This document shows, piece by piece, positions 1-5,917 of a stretch of 11,406 bases of DNA (position 1 is its first letter; every line of letters starts with the position of its first letter). The notes beneath the pieces were generated by a model, which was given only the letters and a program-made list of their open reading frames with translations, did not search any database and was not told the DNA's origin. The DNA is from JANXSS01 sp043729515 (lineage in GTDB: Bacteria; Pseudomonadota; Gammaproteobacteria; Burkholderiales; Burkholderiaceae_D): the NCBI GenBank assembly GCA_043729515.1, contig JAYTLK010000114.1, forward strand, positions 1-11,406, read 5' to 3'. The position numbers and the translations under genes were made by a program.

Positions 1-849
1 GGCGTCTGCGCCTTCATCGATGCTGAGCATGCGCTCGATGTCGGTTATGCACAAAAGCTCGGCATCAACCTCTCCGAGTTGTTGATCTCGCAGCCGGACA
101 CCGGTGAGCAGGCGCTCGAAATCACCGACGCGCTGGTGCGCTCCGGTGGCGTCGACCTGATCGTGATCGATTCGGTGGCAGCGCTCACGCCACGGGCCGA
201 GATCGAGGGCGACATGGGCGATTCACTGCCCGGCCTGCAGGCGCGGTTGATGTCGCAGGCGCTGCGCAAGCTGACCGGCTCCATCAACCGGACCAACACG
301 CTGGTGATTTTCATTAACCAGATCCGGATGAAGATCGGTGTCATGTTCGGCAATCCGGAAACCACCACCGGCGGCAACGCGCTGAAGTTCTATGCATCCG
401 TACGGCTGGACATCCGGCGTACCGGTTCGATCAAGTCGGGCGACGAAGTCATCGGCAACGAAACCAAGGTCAAGGTCGTCAAGAACAAGATCGCGCCGCC
501 CTTCAAGGAAGCGCATTTCGACATCCTGTATGGCGAAGGCACGTCGCGTGAAGGCGAGATCCTGGATCTGGGTTCGGATGCCAAGATCGTCGAGAAGGCG
601 GGCGCCTGGTACAGCTATAACGGCGAACGCATCGGCCAGGGCAAGGACAATGCACGTAACTTCTTGAAGGAACGGCCGGAACTGGCGCGCGAAATCGAGA
701 ACAAGGTGCGGGCCTCCCTGGGCGTGCCGGAGCTGGGAGCGGTCAAGGGCGCCGAGCCGGCGGGCAAGAAAGCAACTGCTGCCGATGCCCGCGAGGGCAA
801 GGAGCCACGCGCGGCTCGGGAGCCGAAGGAAGTCAAGGAAGCCGAGTAA
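1..849 (+). CDS. recA: Recombinase RecA, 5'-truncated by the window edge
   Basis: RecA is the ATP-dependent strand-exchange protein of homologous recombination; its filament on single-stranded DNA also triggers LexA cleavage in the SOS response. The frame is open from base 1 and ends at TAA 847-849, giving 282 residues. Alignment from memory puts the first residue at about E. coli position 88, so the N-terminal domain and Walker A are off-window. Visible landmarks are FIDAEHALD with the catalytic Glu (residues 6-14), Walker B LIVIDSVAAL, the L1 loop around EIEGDMGDS, FINQIRMKIG, and the L2 loop around MFGNPETTTGGNA. The C-terminal domain contains GAWYSY and GQGKDNA. The tail after GVPEL is about 38 residues rich in Lys, Glu and Ala, a typical variable RecA tail. 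The ATG at base 79 is an internal Met, not the start. Identity is certain; only the 5' end is missing. Confidence 0.98.
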   Translation, partial: GVCAFIDAEHALDVGYAQKLGINLSELLISQPDTGEQALEITDALVRSGGVDLIVIDSVAALTPRAEIEGDMGDSLPGLQARLMSQALRKLTGSINRTNTLVIFINQIRMKIGVMFGNPETTTGGNALKFYASVRLDIRRTGSIKSGDEVIGNETKVKVVKNKIAPPFKEAHFDILYGEGTSREGEILDLGSDAKIVEKAGAWYSYNGERIGQGKDNARNFLKERPELAREIENKVRASLGVPELGAVKGAEPAGKKATAADAREGKEPRAAREPKEVKEAE

Positions 850-891
850 GCCGAGCAAGCAAGGCAAGCGAACAAGAAAATCCAGCACGAT

Positions 892-919
892 TCGATGACC
901 GGTTGATCCGGTCACTCGA
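892..919 (+). other. Bulged hairpin downstream of recA
   Basis: TGACCGG (896-902) pairs perfectly with CCGGTCA (908-914) around a five-base loop. After a one-base bulge (C915), TCGA 892-895 pairs with TCGA 916-919, giving 11 base pairs. It lies three bases before the stronger hairpin at 923-957. It has no T-run of its own. It could protect the mRNA 3' end or assist termination; that role is inference. Confidence 0.5.
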
Positions 920-922
920 TGC

Positions 923-957
923 GCACATGCCAGGCGGAAGGTTCGCCTGGCATGTGC
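923..957 (+). terminator. Putative recA transcription terminator
   Basis: GCACATGCCAGGCG (923-936) and CGCCTGGCATGTGC (944-957) form a perfect 14-bp stem around a seven-base loop, about 75 bases past the recA stop. The following bases are ATTTC, so the T-run is weak for a classical rho-independent terminator. Position, length and perfect pairing still make termination of recA the best reading. Because the stem is symmetric, an effect on the opposite strand is also possible. Confidence 0.6.
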
Positions 958-1067
958 ATTTCAAGGCCGGATTTCGGTCGACGTCCTTTCCTGCGAAGCT
1001 CGGCCAGGCGTGCCCTGCCATTCGACGCTGAAAATCGCACGGTTCCGGCACCAGGCCGTAATTATCC

Positions 1068-1105
1068 CTTAATTAAGAAGGTCGCCATATTCACTGTGCT
1101 ACACT
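1068..1105 (+). promoter_or_regulatory. Candidate promoter for the DUF2889 gene
   Basis: TACACT at 1100-1105, preceded by TG at 1097-1098, matches an extended -10 element at four of six hexamer positions plus the TGn. There is no good -35 at 17 bases. Upstream lies a perfect 10-base palindrome, CTTAATTAAG (1068-1077), inside an AT-rich patch that stands out from the GC-rich surroundings. It could be an UP-like element or an operator. A start near 1112 would leave a leader of roughly 64 bases before the ATG at 1176. Confidence 0.35.
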
Positions 1106-1175
1106 TTTGCGGCTGCGCGGCCTGCCGTTCCGTGTATGCCGGCATTGCCATCCTTACGCTCCCACTTGAATTCTT

Positions 1176-1763
1176 ATGCCGCTGTCTGCACCCAGTTCCC
1201 GCCGCGCGTTGAAGCACACCCGCACCATTTCTGTCGAAGGCTTTGCCCGGGAAGACGGCTTTTGGGACATCGAGGCGCGGATCACCGATATCAAGACCAG
1301 TGACCTGGTGCTGGCATCCGACACTCGCCCCGCCGGCACGCCCCTGCATGACCTGAGCTTGCGCCTGACGGTCGATACCCGCCTGACCATTGTTGCTGCT
1401 GAAGCGGTGTCGGACGCCGTCCCCTATCCTGGTTATTGCAACCAAATTGGCCCGGCGTACCAAAAGTTGGTTGGCCTGAACCTGATGCGGCACTTCCGCC
1501 ATGATGTCAAGGAGCGGCTGGGCGGCATTGCCGGCTGCACGCATCTGACAGAAATGGCGCAGCTCCTGCCGACCGCCGCCATGCAGGCACTGGCCGGCGA
1601 AGTCTTCGGCACCCGCGACGCCTCCACGCCCGACACCGGTACCGAAAAACCGATCCAGCTCGACCGTTGCCATGCCCTGCGCAGTAGTGGTCCTGCCGTG
1701 GCGCGTTTTTATCCGCGCTGGCACGTGGCGCCGGCCGATGACGCACTGCCCGCAGAGAGCTGA
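1176..1763 (+). CDS. DUF2889 family protein of unknown function
   Basis: The 195-residue protein matches, from memory, the DUF2889 family. Shared features are an N-terminal HTRTISVEGF segment (14-23), DGFWDIEARITDIKT (27-41), HDLSLRLTVD (58-67), a DAVPYPGYC segment (80-88), the signature RLGGIAGCTHLTE (114-126), and near the C-terminus DRCHALRSSGPAV (163-175) followed by YPRWH (179-183). Conserved Cys, His and Asp residues hint at a metal site or enzyme, but no function is established that I know of. There is no signal peptide or membrane segment, so it is probably cytosolic. The ATG at 1176 gives the usual family N-terminus, although no clear Shine-Dalgarno precedes it. It lies 127 bases before sucC on the same strand, in the order commonly seen in Burkholderiales. 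It may be co-transcribed with sucCD. Confidence 0.85.
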   Translation: MPLSAPSSRRALKHTRTISVEGFAREDGFWDIEARITDIKTSDLVLASDTRPAGTPLHDLSLRLTVDTRLTIVAAEAVSDAVPYPGYCNQIGPAYQKLVGLNLMRHFRHDVKERLGGIAGCTHLTEMAQLLPTAAMQALAGEVFGTRDASTPDTGTEKPIQLDRCHALRSSGPAVARFYPRWHVAPADDALPAES

Positions 1764-1879
1764 CTGCGTATGACGTGCTGCGCCGCCTGCCGGCAGCCGC
1801 GGGACATGAAAGTGATTCCTTGATCTATCGACAGCATTGCTCGAAATCTTCCATACCGACTTTTTCAATCAGCATCCAC

Positions 1880-1884
1880 AGGGG
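1880..1884 (+). promoter_or_regulatory. Ribosome binding site that fixes the sucC start
   Basis: AGGGG lies six bases before ATG 1891. This selects 1891 rather than the in-frame upstream start at 1837, which would add 18 residues not found in SucC proteins. Confidence 0.75.
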
Positions 1885-1890
1885 TTCCGC

Positions 1891-3060
1891 ATGAAAATCC
1901 ACGAATACCAGGGCAAGGAAATCCTTCGCAAATTCGGCGTGACCGTGCCACGCGGGATACCCTGCGACACCGTCGACGAGGCAGTCAAGGCCGCCGAGAC
2001 GCTCGGTGGTCCGGTCTGGGTCGTCAAGGCGCAAATCCATGCAGGTGGCCGCGGCAAGGGCGGCGGCGTCAAGGTTGCCAAGTCGCTCGAACAGGTGCGG
2101 GAATATGCCGGCCAGATCCTCGGCATGCAGCTGGTCACGCACCAGACCGGCGCCGATGGCCAGAAAGTGCGGCACCTGCTGATCGAAGAGGGCGCCGACA
2201 TCAAGAAGGAACTCTACGTCAGCATGGTCACCGACCGCGTCAGCCAGCGCGTGGTGCTGATGGCCTCCAGCGAAGGCGGCATGGACATCGAGGAAGTCGC
2301 TGAAAAACATCCGGAACTGATTCACCAGATCGCCATCGATCCGGCAGTCGGCCTGACAAATGCCGAAGCCGACGACATCGCCGCCAAGATCGGCGTGCCG
2401 CCGGGTTCGATTGCCGATGCGCGCACACAATTGCAAGGCCTGTACAAGGCATATTGGGAAACCGATGCCTCGCTGGCCGAAATCAATCCGCTGATCCTGA
2501 CCGGCGACGCCCGCGTGATCGCGCTGGACGCGAAATTCAACTTCGATGCCAACGCCCTGTTCCGCCATCCCGAGATCGTCGCCTATCGTGATCTGGATGA
2601 AGAAGATCCGGCTGAAGTCGAGGCCTCGAAATTCGATCTCGCCTACATCTCCCTCGACGGCAACATCGGCTGCCTGGTCAACGGCGCGGGTCTCGCCATG
2701 GCGACCATGGACACCATCAAGCTGTTCGGCGGCGAGCCAGCCAACTTCCTGGATGTCGGTGGCGGTGCCACGGCGGAAAAGGTCACCGAAGCCTTCAAGA
2801 TCATGTTGAAGAATCCCGGCCTGAAAGCGATCCTGGTCAACATTTTCGGCGGCATCATGAAATGCGACGTGATTGCCGAAGGCGTGATCGTGGCGTCGAA
2901 GGCAGTCTCGCTGAACGTGCCGCTGGTAGTGCGCATGAAGGGCACCAACGAAGACATTGGCAAGAAGATGCTGGCAGATTCGGGCTTGCCGATCATCGCC
3001 GCCGACACGATGGAAGACGCAGCGCGCAGTGCGGTGGCAGCTGCCGCCGGCAAGCACTGA
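1891..3060 (+). CDS. sucC: Succinyl-CoA synthetase, ADP-forming, beta subunit
   Basis: SucC and SucD form the TCA-cycle enzyme that interconverts succinyl-CoA + ADP + Pi with succinate + CoA + ATP. The beta subunit binds the nucleotide and contributes to the succinate site. The 389 residues match the usual length (E. coli 388). The N-terminus MKIHEYQGKEIL is the standard SucC start. An ATP-grasp domain follows, with KAQIHAGGRGKGGGVK near residues 46-61 and EINPL. The C-terminal flavodoxin-like ligase domain shows GNIGCLVNGAGLAMATMD, FLDVGGGA, NIFGGIMKCD and VRMKGTN. The start at 1891 is supported by the family N-terminus and an AGGGG ribosome site. sucD follows after 34 bases, so the two are surely one operon. 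The 2-oxoglutarate dehydrogenase genes sucAB are not adjacent, unlike in E. coli. Confidence 0.98.
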   Translation: MKIHEYQGKEILRKFGVTVPRGIPCDTVDEAVKAAETLGGPVWVVKAQIHAGGRGKGGGVKVAKSLEQVREYAGQILGMQLVTHQTGADGQKVRHLLIEEGADIKKELYVSMVTDRVSQRVVLMASSEGGMDIEEVAEKHPELIHQIAIDPAVGLTNAEADDIAAKIGVPPGSIADARTQLQGLYKAYWETDASLAEINPLILTGDARVIALDAKFNFDANALFRHPEIVAYRDLDEEDPAEVEASKFDLAYISLDGNIGCLVNGAGLAMATMDTIKLFGGEPANFLDVGGGATAEKVTEAFKIMLKNPGLKAILVNIFGGIMKCDVIAEGVIVASKAVSLNVPLVVRMKGTNEDIGKKMLADSGLPIIAADTMEDAARSAVAAAAGKH

Positions 3061-3083
3061 TCCCCCAGAACAATCCAGCGCAC

Positions 3084-3088
3084 AAGGA
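3084..3088 (+). promoter_or_regulatory. Ribosome binding site that fixes the sucD start
   Basis: AAGGA lies six bases before ATG 3095. The frame stays open upstream into sucC (in-frame start at 2957), but this site and the MSILINKDT N-terminus identify 3095 as the real start. Confidence 0.75.
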
Positions 3089-3094
3089 ATCCCC

Positions 3095-3976
3095 ATGTCA
3101 ATCCTGATCAACAAAGACACCAAGGTCGTCACCCAGGGCATCACCGGCAAGACCGGCCAGTTCCACACCCGGATGTGCCGTGAATACGCGAACGGCAAGA
3201 ACTGCTTCGTGGCCGGTGTCAATCCGAAGAAAGCCGGCGAAGATTTCGAAGGCGTGCCGATCTTCGCCACCGTGGCCGAAGCCAAGGCCAAGACCGGCGT
3301 CAACGTGTCGGTGATCTACGTGCCGCCGGCCGGTGCTGCCGCGGCAATCTGGGAAGCAGTCGAGGCCGAGCTCGATCTGGCGATCTGCATTACCGAAGGC
3401 ATTCCGGTGCGCGACATGATGGCGCTGAAGGACCGGATGGCGAAATCCGGTAGCAAGACCTTGCTGCTGGGGCCGAACTGCCCGGGCTTGATCACCCCCG
3501 ATGAAATCAAGATCGGCATCATGCCCGGCCATATCCACAGGAAGGGCCGCATCGGCGTGGTGTCGCGCTCGGGCACCTTGACCTATGAAGCAGTCGGGCA
3601 ACTGACGGCGCTGGGTCTCGGGCAATCATCGGCAGTCGGCATCGGCGGCGATCCGATCAATGGCCTGAAGCACATCGACATCATGAAGCTGTTCAACGAC
3701 GATCCGGAGACCGACGCCGTCATCATGATCGGCGAGATCGGCGGCCCGGACGAAGCCAATGCCGCGTACTGGATCAAGGATCACATGAAAAAACCGGTGG
3801 TTGGCTTCATCGCCGGCGTCACCGCGCCACCGGGCAAGCGCATGGGCCATGCCGGCGCACTGATCTCCGGCGGCGCCGACACTGCCCAGGCAAAACTGGA
3901 CATCATGGAAGCCTGCGGCATCACGGTTACCAAGAACCCGTCGGAAATGGCGCGCCTGTTGAAGGCGATGCTGTAA
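3095..3976 (+). CDS. sucD: Succinyl-CoA synthetase, ADP-forming, alpha subunit
   Basis: SucD carries the CoA-binding Rossmann domain and the active-site histidine that is phosphorylated during catalysis. The 293 residues fit the family (E. coli 289). The N-terminus MSILINKDTKVV and GITGKTGQFHT form the CoA-binding start. Also visible are VIYVPPAGAA, CITEGIPV, LLGPNCPGLITP, SRSGTLTYEA, GIGGDPING and IGEIGGPDEA. The phosphorylated His is His252 in RMGHAGALISGG. Nothing is missing or broken. It is translated 34 bases after sucC and ends with TAA 3974-3976. An 84-base gap then leads to the phosphatase gene, with no strong terminator, so read-through is possible. Confidence 0.98.
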   Translation: MSILINKDTKVVTQGITGKTGQFHTRMCREYANGKNCFVAGVNPKKAGEDFEGVPIFATVAEAKAKTGVNVSVIYVPPAGAAAAIWEAVEAELDLAICITEGIPVRDMMALKDRMAKSGSKTLLLGPNCPGLITPDEIKIGIMPGHIHRKGRIGVVSRSGTLTYEAVGQLTALGLGQSSAVGIGGDPINGLKHIDIMKLFNDDPETDAVIMIGEIGGPDEANAAYWIKDHMKKPVVGFIAGVTAPPGKRMGHAGALISGGADTAQAKLDIMEACGITVTKNPSEMARLLKAML

Positions 3977-3996
3977 CGATCTTCGGACCGGGGGGA

Positions 3997-4014
3997 GGCC
4001 AGTGCAGGCTGGCC
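3997..4014 (+). other. Short inverted repeat after sucD
   Basis: GGCCAG (3997-4002) pairs with CTGGCC (4009-4014) around a six-base loop, 20 bases past the sucD stop. No T-run follows. It is too short and GC-rich to call a terminator with confidence. Confidence 0.25.
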
Positions 4015-4060
4015 GTCATGCTCGACGGGTGGGCAGTTTCTACTGAGCGGGCCATCGTCC

Positions 4061-4873
4061 ATGGATTTTCATGCCAACCTTCAGTTCTGCGCACAAACCG
4101 ATCGCGGTCGGGTGCGTGCGCAGAATGAAGACGCGGTCTGCTGCTTGCCCGACATCGGCGCGGCGCTATTGGCCGATGGCATGGGCGGTTACCGGGCCGG
4201 TGAAGTGGCTAGCCGGATCGCCATCAATGTCTGCACGAGTCTGTTGCACCAGGGCTTGCGCGAATTGACGGCAAGCGATGGCGACCGGGCCGGCCGTCTG
4301 TCACGCCTCATGCGAGACAGCGTCGTTCAGGCAAATGCGGCGATCTGCCAGGCCAGTCGGCGCGAGCCGGAATATGCCGGCATGGGCACTACCCTGGTTG
4401 CCATGCTGTGCCACCAGGACCGCCTGTTCGTGGCCCATGTCGGCGACTCTCGCGCCTACCGCCTGCGCGATGGCATCCTTGAGCAGATCACACGGGATCA
4501 TTCCCAGGTCCAGGAGCAGGTCGATGCCGGCCTGATCACGCCGCAACAGGCCCGGCATGCCCCGAACCGCAACCTGGTCACGCGTGCCCTGGGCGTCGAC
4601 ACAGCGCTCGATGTCGAGCTGAACCAGTTCACCACGCGTGCCGGCGACCTCTATCTGCTGTGCTCCGATGGTTTGTCCGACATGCTCGACGATGCGCAGA
4701 TCGCACTTGTCCTGCAGACTGAAGCGTCGCTGGACCAGCTCGCCGACAACCTGATCGCCAGAGCCAACGACGCCGGCGGTGTCGACAATGTCTCGGTCGT
4801 GTTGTGCCGAGTTGTCTCCAGTGAGGCCAGCAATCCAGGCTTGCTGGGCCGCATGCTCGACTGGGTGCGTTAG
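4061..4873 (+). CDS. PP2C-type Ser/Thr protein phosphatase
   Basis: This 270-residue protein is a single bacterial PP2C (PPM) domain of the Stp1/PrpC/PppA type, a Mg/Mn-dependent enzyme that removes phosphate from Ser and Thr residues. Motifs in order are TDRGRVRAQNEDA (13-25), LADGMGGYRAGEVAS (37-51) with metal ligand Asp39, GMGTTLV (107-113), HVGDSRAYRLRDG (126-138), ITRDHS (143-148), LVTRALGV (172-179), LCSDGLSDML (200-209) with Asp203, and VDNVSVVL (241-248) with Asp242. All expected metal-binding aspartates are present, so it should be active. There is no signal peptide or membrane segment; it is cytosolic. The ATG at 4061 starts just before the domain, though the ribosome site is weak. 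It follows sucD by 84 bases and precedes the polysaccharide genes by 183. No partner kinase, FHA protein or type VI secretion gene is visible, so its substrate is unknown. Confidence 0.93.
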   Translation: MDFHANLQFCAQTDRGRVRAQNEDAVCCLPDIGAALLADGMGGYRAGEVASRIAINVCTSLLHQGLRELTASDGDRAGRLSRLMRDSVVQANAAICQASRREPEYAGMGTTLVAMLCHQDRLFVAHVGDSRAYRLRDGILEQITRDHSQVQEQVDAGLITPQQARHAPNRNLVTRALGVDTALDVELNQFTTRAGDLYLLCSDGLSDMLDDAQIALVLQTEASLDQLADNLIARANDAGGVDNVSVVLCRVVSSEASNPGLLGRMLDWVR

Positions 4874-4967
4874 CTACTGGCAGCCGACGCACGACATCGG
4901 CAGGCGACCGATCACACCCGGAACCGCCGTCGGCATGTTTGCAACGATATTTCTCCGATTCAACCTT

Positions 4968-4973
4968 TATAAT
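4968..4973 (+). promoter_or_regulatory. Candidate promoter (-10) for the export/glycosyltransferase operon
   Basis: TATAAT is a perfect sigma-70 -10 hexamer in a short AT-rich patch between the phosphatase and the permease. No good -35 is found 16-18 bases upstream; TTGCAA at 4939-4944 is too far (23 bases). Transcription from here would start near 4980, giving a leader of about 77 bases. I saw no RfaH/ops (GGCGGTAG) element. Confidence 0.5.
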
Positions 4974-5056
4974 TGGACGAAAGCAAGCCGGCGCGCGCAT
5001 CATCACGCAAGCCTTCCGCAGACAGGCCGCCTCCGCCGCGGCACACTGGTTCGATC

Positions 5057-5911
5057 ATGCAGACCACTTCAGACGCCTCCCTTCGCGGCAGCACGCAGAC
5101 CATCGTCATCGAAGCCGGCCATACCGAGCGCAATTACTGGCGTGACCTGTGGAGTTATCGGGAGCTGCTCGGCTTTCTGGCATGGCGCGACATTTCGGTG
5201 CGTTACAAGCAGACCATTCTCGGCGTGGCGTGGGTAGTACTGCGCCCGCTGCTGACGATGATCGTCTTCAGCGTGGTGTTCGGCCGCTTGGCCGGGCTCT
5301 CGTCGGGCGACGCACCTTATCCGGCAATGGTGTTTGCCGGCATGCTGCCCTGGCAGCTGTTTGCCACCACCCTGACTGATTCCGGCAACAGCATCCTGAA
5401 CAATGGCGGCATGGTTTCGAAAGTGTATTTTCCGAGGCTGCTGATGCCGCTGAGCGCGGCTGTCGTGGCGCTGGTGGATTTTCTGGTGGCGGCGGTGCTG
5501 CTGGCGATCACGCTGGTGTTCTATGGCGTGCTGCCGGGCTGGCGGATTCTGGCCCTGCCGCTGTTCATCATCGATGCGCTGATGATCTCGATCGGTGTCG
5601 GCTTGTGGGTGGCGGCATTGAATGTGCGGTTCCGGGATTTTCGGTTCATCGTCGCTTTCGGCCTGCAGCTGGGACTGTATGTGTCGCCGGTGGGTTTTCG
5701 CAGCGCGATCATTCCAGAGCAATGGCGGCTGCTGTATTCCTGCAATCCGATGGTGGGTGTGATCGACGGCTTTCGCTGGGCCCTGCTGGGCGACGCCACG
5801 CCGTTGTACCTGCCGGGGACGATCCTGTCGGTGGCGCTGTCGGCGCTGTTGCTGGTGACCGCAGTGGCGCATTTTCGGCGCGCCGAAAAATCCTTCGCCG
5901 ACACGATCTAG
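5057..5911 (+). CDS. ABC-2 type polysaccharide export permease (Wzm/TagG/KpsM family)
   Basis: The 284-residue inner-membrane protein is the channel half of an ABC exporter for lipid-linked O-antigen or capsule-type polysaccharide. After a cytosolic N-terminus comes the family hallmark YRELLGFLAWRDISVRYKQT (34-53), an amphipathic coupling helix, then LGVAWVVLRP. About six hydrophobic segments lie near 53-76, 89-105, 131-158, 163-188, 196-215 and 252-271. SKVYFPRLLMPL (121-132) and NPMVGVIDGFRWALLG (230-245) are also typical. I chose ATG 5057 because the only upstream in-frame start, TTG 4973, overlaps the TATAAT and adds a 28-residue, Pro/Ser/Arg-rich extension. The ATPase gene begins six bases after the stop, so the two are a pair. 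This family is also called rfbD, tagG or wzm; the transported glycan cannot be read from the sequence. Confidence 0.93.
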   Translation: MQTTSDASLRGSTQTIVIEAGHTERNYWRDLWSYRELLGFLAWRDISVRYKQTILGVAWVVLRPLLTMIVFSVVFGRLAGLSSGDAPYPAMVFAGMLPWQLFATTLTDSGNSILNNGGMVSKVYFPRLLMPLSAAVVALVDFLVAAVLLAITLVFYGVLPGWRILALPLFIIDALMISIGVGLWVAALNVRFRDFRFIVAFGLQLGLYVSPVGFRSAIIPEQWRLLYSCNPMVGVIDGFRWALLGDATPLYLPGTILSVALSALLLVTAVAHFRRAEKSFADTI

Positions 5912-5917
5912 GGCCGC

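Larger units (their letters stand above)
850..1175. other. Gene-free spacer between recA and the DUF2889 gene; no recX
   Basis: This 326-base gap contains two adjacent hairpins just after recA, a GC-rich stretch with nothing recognisable, and an AT-rich promoter-like patch near 1060-1105. From memory, recX, encoding the RecA-modulating protein, usually occupies this place in related bacteria. I read all frames and see no RecX-like sequence. One reading frame (919-1212, +) crosses the terminator hairpin and overlaps the next gene, and its translation resembles nothing I know. A 9-base near-duplication sits across the recA stop (AAGCCGAGT at 839-847, then AAGCCGAGC at 848-856). Confidence 0.7.

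Noticed and set aside
919..1212. Possible small gene of 97 residues between recA and the DUF2889 gene
   Set aside because: It begins at the recA terminator hairpin, has no ribosome site, overlaps the next gene and resembles no family, including RecX.
1820..1849. TTGATC and AAATCT as a sucC promoter
   Set aside because: Spacing is 18 but the -10 match is poor; it is no better than chance.
1825..3303. A 492-residue open frame on the - strand opposite sucC
   Set aside because: No recognisable domain; sucC and sucD on the + strand are certain. It is a codon-bias shadow.
3788..3793. A6 run in sucD as a slippage site
   Set aside because: It encodes the ordinary Met-Lys-Lys of a conserved housekeeping gene with an intact frame.
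4973..5056. N-terminal extension of the permease from a TTG start
   Set aside because: The TTG overlaps the TATAAT hexamer, and the added residues are low-complexity and absent from the family.
4874..5056. RfaH/ops (JUMPstart) element before the polysaccharide operon
   Set aside because: I looked for GGCGGTAG and found no match.
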